A stretch of DNA of 59,081 nt from a virus: IMG/VR virus record IMGVR_UViG_3300033143_004027, positions 1 to 59,081 of that record; one strand, given 5' to 3'. The notes beneath the pieces were generated by a model. The model was not told the DNA's origin. It searched no databases and saw only the letters and a list, made by a program, of their open reading frames with translations. Positions 55,820-59,081 of the stretch are shown piece after piece; the stretch's first letter is position 1; each line of letters begins with the position of its first letter. The translations under genes and the position numbers were made by a program.

Positions 55820-56076
55820 CACCCATACCTCCTTTTCAGTATCAGCACCGCGCTCGTCACTACGATGGCTATTGAGTTACTTACAATAAACACCCATTCG
55901 CCGATAGCAATGGCACGGATTAGGTAGCAGATAACCGCCAGCAGAAGCAGCCGGTAAGTCCAGACAGCTACATCGCCACTGCTCTTCGTGCGCCAGATAC
56001 GATAGGCCTGAGGCACATTTACCCAGACGCCGATAGAGACACCGAGCCAACCCACCCACTCAGTCCATTGCATCAT
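55819..56076 (-). CDS. SemiSWEET-like sugar transporter (PQ-loop)
   Basis: 85 residues from ATG 56076, with GGAGTC upstream. Three hydrophobic helices with the PQ-loop in the first: GWLGVSIGVWVNVPQAYRIW, then RTKSSGDVAVW. Length and layout are those of bacterial SemiSWEETs, which dimerise to move sugars across the membrane. A sugar transporter in a phage is unusual. Confidence 0.75.
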   Translation of the reverse strand: MMQWTEWVGWLGVSIGVWVNVPQAYRIWRTKSSGDVAVWTYRLLLLAVICYLIRAIAIGEWVFIVSNSIAIVVTSAVLILKRRYG

Positions 56077-56200
56077 TAGACTCCTTCTCGGTAAAGTGCT
56101 TACCACAATTTCCACATTGCTTTACCTTGCGCTTATCGAAACACCAAGTTCCGCAGCGAGGGCAACGATAGGCTTTGGTCTTACTGCGCTTTTGGTTCAT
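56060..56200 (-). CDS. Zinc-ribbon protein
   Basis: 46 residues from ATG 56200, overlapping the stop of the radical SAM gene (ATGA). CPRCGTWCF and CGNCGKHF give a compact zinc ribbon. Longer frame to 56275 rejected. Confidence 0.6.
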   Translation of the reverse strand: MNQKRSKTKAYRCPRCGTWCFDKRKVKQCGNCGKHFTEKESNDAMD

Positions 56201-56916
56201 TTCAGATAAACAGCTAAGTCCTCCTTGAACGTAAATCGCACGGGTAGGCCGCTGAGCAGGCTGTGTGCCTCGCATGCGAACCCTGCCCAGTCTATGGTCT
56301 TGGCGTGGGGGTGATAGTTCAGCTTGCCGACGCGGATTTCATTGCAGAAAGGATGGGCATATTCAATCAACTCAAGCGCCTGTTCGGGTTCAATAACTGG
56401 TTCTACTGAGAGCCAGGTTGGTATGCCACGCTTATGTGCTACCTTAATGGGCCATAGTCGTTCACCCGCCGGGCTAGCTCCAGGTTCCCATTGCCGACGC
56501 AAGTCATCATCCATCCAGCAAGAGGAGACAGCCATCGTACCCCGCCCTTCCGCCAACAAGTCCAGGTCTCTTAGTGCCCGGCTGCCCCCCTTTGTCAATA
56601 CCGTGAATGCCACATCATTCTCGACGAATATCTCAATGGCCTTGCGGGTGAACCCATCCTCGTGCGGCTGGTATGGGTCGCAAGTAAAGCAGAGTAGCAC
56701 CGAACGTGGGTCACCGCTGAACTCAGCGACCTGCTTGCGCAAGGCCTCCAATACCCCCTGACGGGGTGGTGCAACTATGTGAAAGTCCTCTCTGCTTTTG
56801 TGAATTGTCGGCGGGACATAGCAGTATTTACAACCGTGTGAACAAGTTAGCCAAAGATTACAGGCCAGTGGTGCATATTCCCACGCCCTACCCTTCGGTT
56901 CATAGATTGGTTTCAC
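56197..56916 (-). CDS. Radical SAM protein (SPL-like)
   Basis: 239 residues from GTG 56916, with TAGGAGGCC upstream. CSHGCKYCY is the CxxxCxxC cluster motif binding 4Fe-4S. The remaining pattern (LLCFTCDPYQPHEDGFTRKA, FTVLTKGGSRALRDLDLLA, WLSVEPVI) matches the spore-photoproduct-lyase-like group seen in many phages. Possible DNA repair or nucleotide modification. Confidence 0.85.
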   Translation of the reverse strand: MKPIYEPKGRAWEYAPLACNLWLTCSHGCKYCYVPPTIHKSREDFHIVAPPRQGVLEALRKQVAEFSGDPRSVLLCFTCDPYQPHEDGFTRKAIEIFVENDVAFTVLTKGGSRALRDLDLLAEGRGTMAVSSCWMDDDLRRQWEPGASPAGERLWPIKVAHKRGIPTWLSVEPVIEPEQALELIEYAHPFCNEIRVGKLNYHPHAKTIDWAGFACEAHSLLSGLPVRFTFKEDLAVYLK

Positions 56917-57062
56917 TTTGCTGGCCTCCTATATTCCAGTAGTCTCTCTTGCTTCTTCCTCATCCCCGCCTTCGCCGCCCGCAAGTGCCAGGACGGTTGC
57001 CGGTTTACCTGCGCTTGCAATATCAACTCATCCAACCATACATCAAGCTCATTTCTATCCAT
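56913..57062 (-). CDS. 49-residue basic protein
   Basis: MDRNELDVWLDELILQAQ followed by a basic helix (WHLRAAKAGMRKKQERLLEY). Stop overlaps the radical SAM start (GTGA). Unknown. Confidence 0.45.
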   Translation of the reverse strand: MDRNELDVWLDELILQAQVNRQPSWHLRAAKAGMRKKQERLLEYRRPAK

Positions 57063-57202
57063 TGGCTATCATCCTATCTCGTTTAATACCACAATGCCCG
57101 CTGGTTGCGTGAAAACGGCCACTCACGCGATTTCTGCGTGTTGGGCGGGTATTACCCTACCCCGCCATATCTTTTGCTCTACGGGCCCCACAGCGCATTC
57201 TA

Positions 57203-58549
57203 TCAAAACCTTATCGCGTCGGATGTACCGTTTTCATATTTGCTCTCCAACTCGCTAAACCTGCCTGAGGCCCAGTCGGCCCTCAATTCCCACGGTAATA
57301 TCATCGGCCCATATCTCTTGTGCGTGTTGATTAACCGGATGGAATCATGCATCCGTGCCTGCGCCGCCGGCAGGTCTTCATCTGCCGGCCCGCGCTCAAT
57401 CTCCCACACCAAGCTCGCCGCGTGTTGTGCTTCACTTGAGTAGAATGTCTTATGGTCTTCACCACTTATCTGGCTGGCCGTTATAAATGGCATACCAGTG
57501 AGGGAATTGGTTGCTAATATCATCGCCAGGGCGGCCTTGATTTCTTCGGTGCGACCACGTGCCCCTGGGTCTACCATTAACTGCAAGTAATCAATGTAAA
57601 CTGCCTCAGGCTTGGGGTCGTCACTATACCAGTGCGCCAGCACATCGGCTTGTATTTCCTGCACAGTGGTCAGGGTCGTGCTCATAATAATGGGTAGGGA
57701 TGCCAGGTCAGACATTGCCTGAGCTATGGCCTCGGCTTGCTGTGGTGTCTGTTGTGCCGCCCCACCAGCGTCTAAGAGCTTCGCCGGCACTCGTGCCAAG
57801 TATGCCACTGCGTGCTGGAGCCAGCGCGTCTTGTTACCCTCTAACACATAGACTAATACGGGGATGCCAGCGCTGGCTGTCTCCAGTATGGACTGCCTGA
57901 GCAACCGTGTCTTACCATACTTCTCCCGTGCCTTGAACACGACGAACTCCCAATTAGCAAAGCCACCCACTATTCTATCCAGCGACGGGAGGCCCAACCG
58001 CGCCCCCCGCACCTCCTTCGGTTGCTGCATAATCCAATTCTGCCACTCCCAATAATCATCATACTCTACTGATAGCGGCATTGCCATTCCTGTGCCGGTA
58101 GTCCTCGCCCGCACCGCGAAGAGTCGGTCGGCTATCATAGCGATAGTTTCGTTGGCCGCCGCCTGGTCATAGGCGGCACCTGTCAGCTTCTCGCCCAGTG
58201 CAGCCAGTTGACGCAGGATGCTTGCCTCAGCTACTATGCCAGCATACCGCTTGATGTGTTCGGCGGTAAATGGCTTGGCCAGCAGCGCCACCAGATACTC
58301 AGCGCTAATATCTTTGAGCTTGCCCTGCCGCCGGAGTTCCGCTGAGACGGTAATTAGTTCGACGCCCCTGTTACTCGTCTGACAGGTCTCTATCGCTGAG
58401 AATATCTCCTGGTGCGCGCCCAGCCAGAAGTCCTCGCGGCGCAGTATAGCAAGCCCACGCACGGCGGCCTTTGGCGACAACATCATCGCGCCAAGCGTTG
58501 CGGCTTCGGCTTCGAGGTCATGTGGTGGGGTCTTGTCGTCTGGCAGCAT
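57203..58549 (-). CDS. dnaB: Replicative DNA helicase, DnaB family
   Basis: 448 residues. N-terminal helical domain (HDLEAEAATLGAMMLSP), Walker A AREKYGKT, Walker B AVYIDYLQLM, and FITASQISG. DnaB unwinds the fork ahead of polymerase. The start overlaps the initiator stop (TAATG), so initiator and helicase are made together. No polymerase or primase is seen in the window; the host probably supplies them. Confidence 0.88.
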   Translation of the reverse strand: MLPDDKTPPHDLEAEAATLGAMMLSPKAAVRGLAILRREDFWLGAHQEIFSAIETCQTSNRGVELITVSAELRRQGKLKDISAEYLVALLAKPFTAEHIKRYAGIVAEASILRQLAALGEKLTGAAYDQAAANETIAMIADRLFAVRARTTGTGMAMPLSVEYDDYWEWQNWIMQQPKEVRGARLGLPSLDRIVGGFANWEFVVFKAREKYGKTRLLRQSILETASAGIPVLVYVLEGNKTRWLQHAVAYLARVPAKLLDAGGAAQQTPQQAEAIAQAMSDLASLPIIMSTTLTTVQEIQADVLAHWYSDDPKPEAVYIDYLQLMVDPGARGRTEEIKAALAMILATNSLTGMPFITASQISGEDHKTFYSSEAQHAASLVWEIERGPADEDLPAAQARMHDSIRLINTHKRYGPMILPWELRADWASGRFSELESKYENGTSDAIRF

Positions 58550-59081
58550 TATTCTTCCTCTGCCTTCAAGTGTTTCCTTTGATAGTCAGCCAATTCCCGT
58601 GTGGCGTTTCGTTTCACGGGCGGCGCAGCTTTCCGGTCGTCAATATCCTTCTTCACCTTCACCTGCCGTAGCCAGGCATCTGGGAATGTATCCTCCAGTT
58701 GTGGAGGGTATGCCTGCAATAACTCCCACAAATCAGTTGCGGTCATTGTATCGGTTGCCGAGTTCAACCTATCAAGCCAGAATGTTGACCACTTGACGCG
58801 AAGCTGCTGGTATGTTGCTTTGTCCATAGCCTGCTGCAATAATGCTCGTATGTCGTTGGCGTCATAACCGCTACCAGAATCACACTGCACAATCGGAGGG
58901 ATGTTAGACGAGAAGTCAATCTTTTGGGGCGGTGTACCCCTGGGGTCTACCCTATTGGGTGTACCCTTGGGGTGTACCTCCTCTCCATCTACGTCTTTCT
59001 CTACCTCTACCTCTACTTCTTGGTGTACCCTTGGGGTGTACCCTATTGGGTCTACCCTATTGGGTCTACCCCTGGGGTGTA
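58549..59081 (-). CDS. Replication initiator, C-terminal part, cut by the window end
   Basis: Continues the gene from 583..1: the frame is open through the repeats, then IDFSSNIPPIVQCDSGSGYD, a helical domain (YQQLRVKWSTFWLDRL, LWELLQAYPPQLEDTFPDAW) and a charged tail (HLKAEEE). GTG at 58890 is not needed as a start. The C-terminal helical domain is DnaD-like and likely contacts helicase. The joined protein has 371 residues. Confidence 0.7.
   Translation of the reverse strand, partial: HPRGRPNRVDPIGYTPRVHQEVEVEVEKDVDGEEVHPKGTPNRVDPRGTPPQKIDFSSNIPPIVQCDSGSGYDANDIRALLQQAMDKATYQQLRVKWSTFWLDRLNSATDTMTATDLWELLQAYPPQLEDTFPDAWLRQVKVKKDIDDRKAAPPVKRNATRELADYQRKHLKAEEE
58931..59081. repeat. Iteron-like tandem repeats (right end)
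   Basis: Same 13-14 bp units as at the left end: 58931-58943, 58944-58957, 58958-58970, a partial at 58971, then 59022-59081. 58977-59081 repeats 13-117 with a single mismatch (59079 against 115), the direct terminal repeat of the contig. Confidence 0.7.

Noticed and set aside
1-59081. Prophage or integrated element
   Set aside because: No integrase, excisionase or repressor found, no flanking host genes, and the ends join in frame. The tmRNA-like RNA alone is not sufficient evidence of an attachment site.

Overview
The window looks like an essentially complete genome of a tailed double-stranded DNA bacteriophage, about 59 kb. Every gene I accept lies on the minus strand, so transcription runs from high to low coordinates. 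No integrase or CI-type repressor is visible, which suggests a lytic life style. A tape-measure gene, tail tubes, a tail chaperone with a frameshift, and the absence of a visible sheath suggest a long non-contractile tail. The two ends carry the same family of 13-14 bp repeats. Joining base 1 directly to base 59081 restores one open reading frame, so the molecule is circular or circularly permuted and the ends are an assembly break inside the replication initiator gene.

Layout in transcription order. (1) Across the ends (583..1, then 59081..57203): DnaD/O-like initiator with internal iteron-like repeats, then a DnaB-type helicase. (2) 57062..52139: radical SAM protein, zinc ribbon, SemiSWEET-like transporter, small membrane peptide and two DNA methyltransferases. 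(3) 52035..51314: two adjacent small genes resembling sigma region 4 and sigma region 2. (4) 50748..50668: a tmRNA-like RNA without a tag region, followed by a non-coding tract that may hold the packaging site. (5) 50420..44061: small terminase, large terminase with a class-3-type intein, portal, a heptose-1-phosphate adenylyltransferase and the MuF head protein. (6) 43942..37195: accessory island with a prepilin-like protein, a secreted glycoside-hydrolase-like protein, a Glu/Gln-tRNA-synthetase-like protein, an acetyltransferase and a metallopeptidase. (7) 37063..28611: prohead protease, scaffold, decoration protein, capsid, connectors, a family 9 glycosyltransferase and tail proteins. (8) 28588..16195: frameshifted tail chaperone, tape measure, tail tip, cupin and several adhesin-like proteins. 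(9) 16144..10979: phosphoesterase, nucleases and a lysis cassette with an SLH-bearing endolysin. (10) 10909..643: a dense early operon of small proteins, RecT and a Cas4/RecB-like nuclease.

Regulation can be partly read. Strong sigma-70 sites lie upstream of the initiator (601..628) and of two early blocks (9982..10010, 10954..10982). A second, phage-specific pattern, GTTTAA, 16-18 bases ending in GGG, then TATnnT, recurs at eight intergenic places. The split sigma-like pair is a natural candidate to read it. Ribosome sites are strong; many late genes use AAGGGGGA in place of AGGAGG, and most genes overlap by ATGA, GTGA, TAATG or TGATG.

The host is unknown. The prepilin with an H-x-DG-type tail, the SLH domain on the endolysin and the heptose genes together suggest a didermic bacterium of the Armatimonadota or a similar lineage. 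This is an inference with low confidence.
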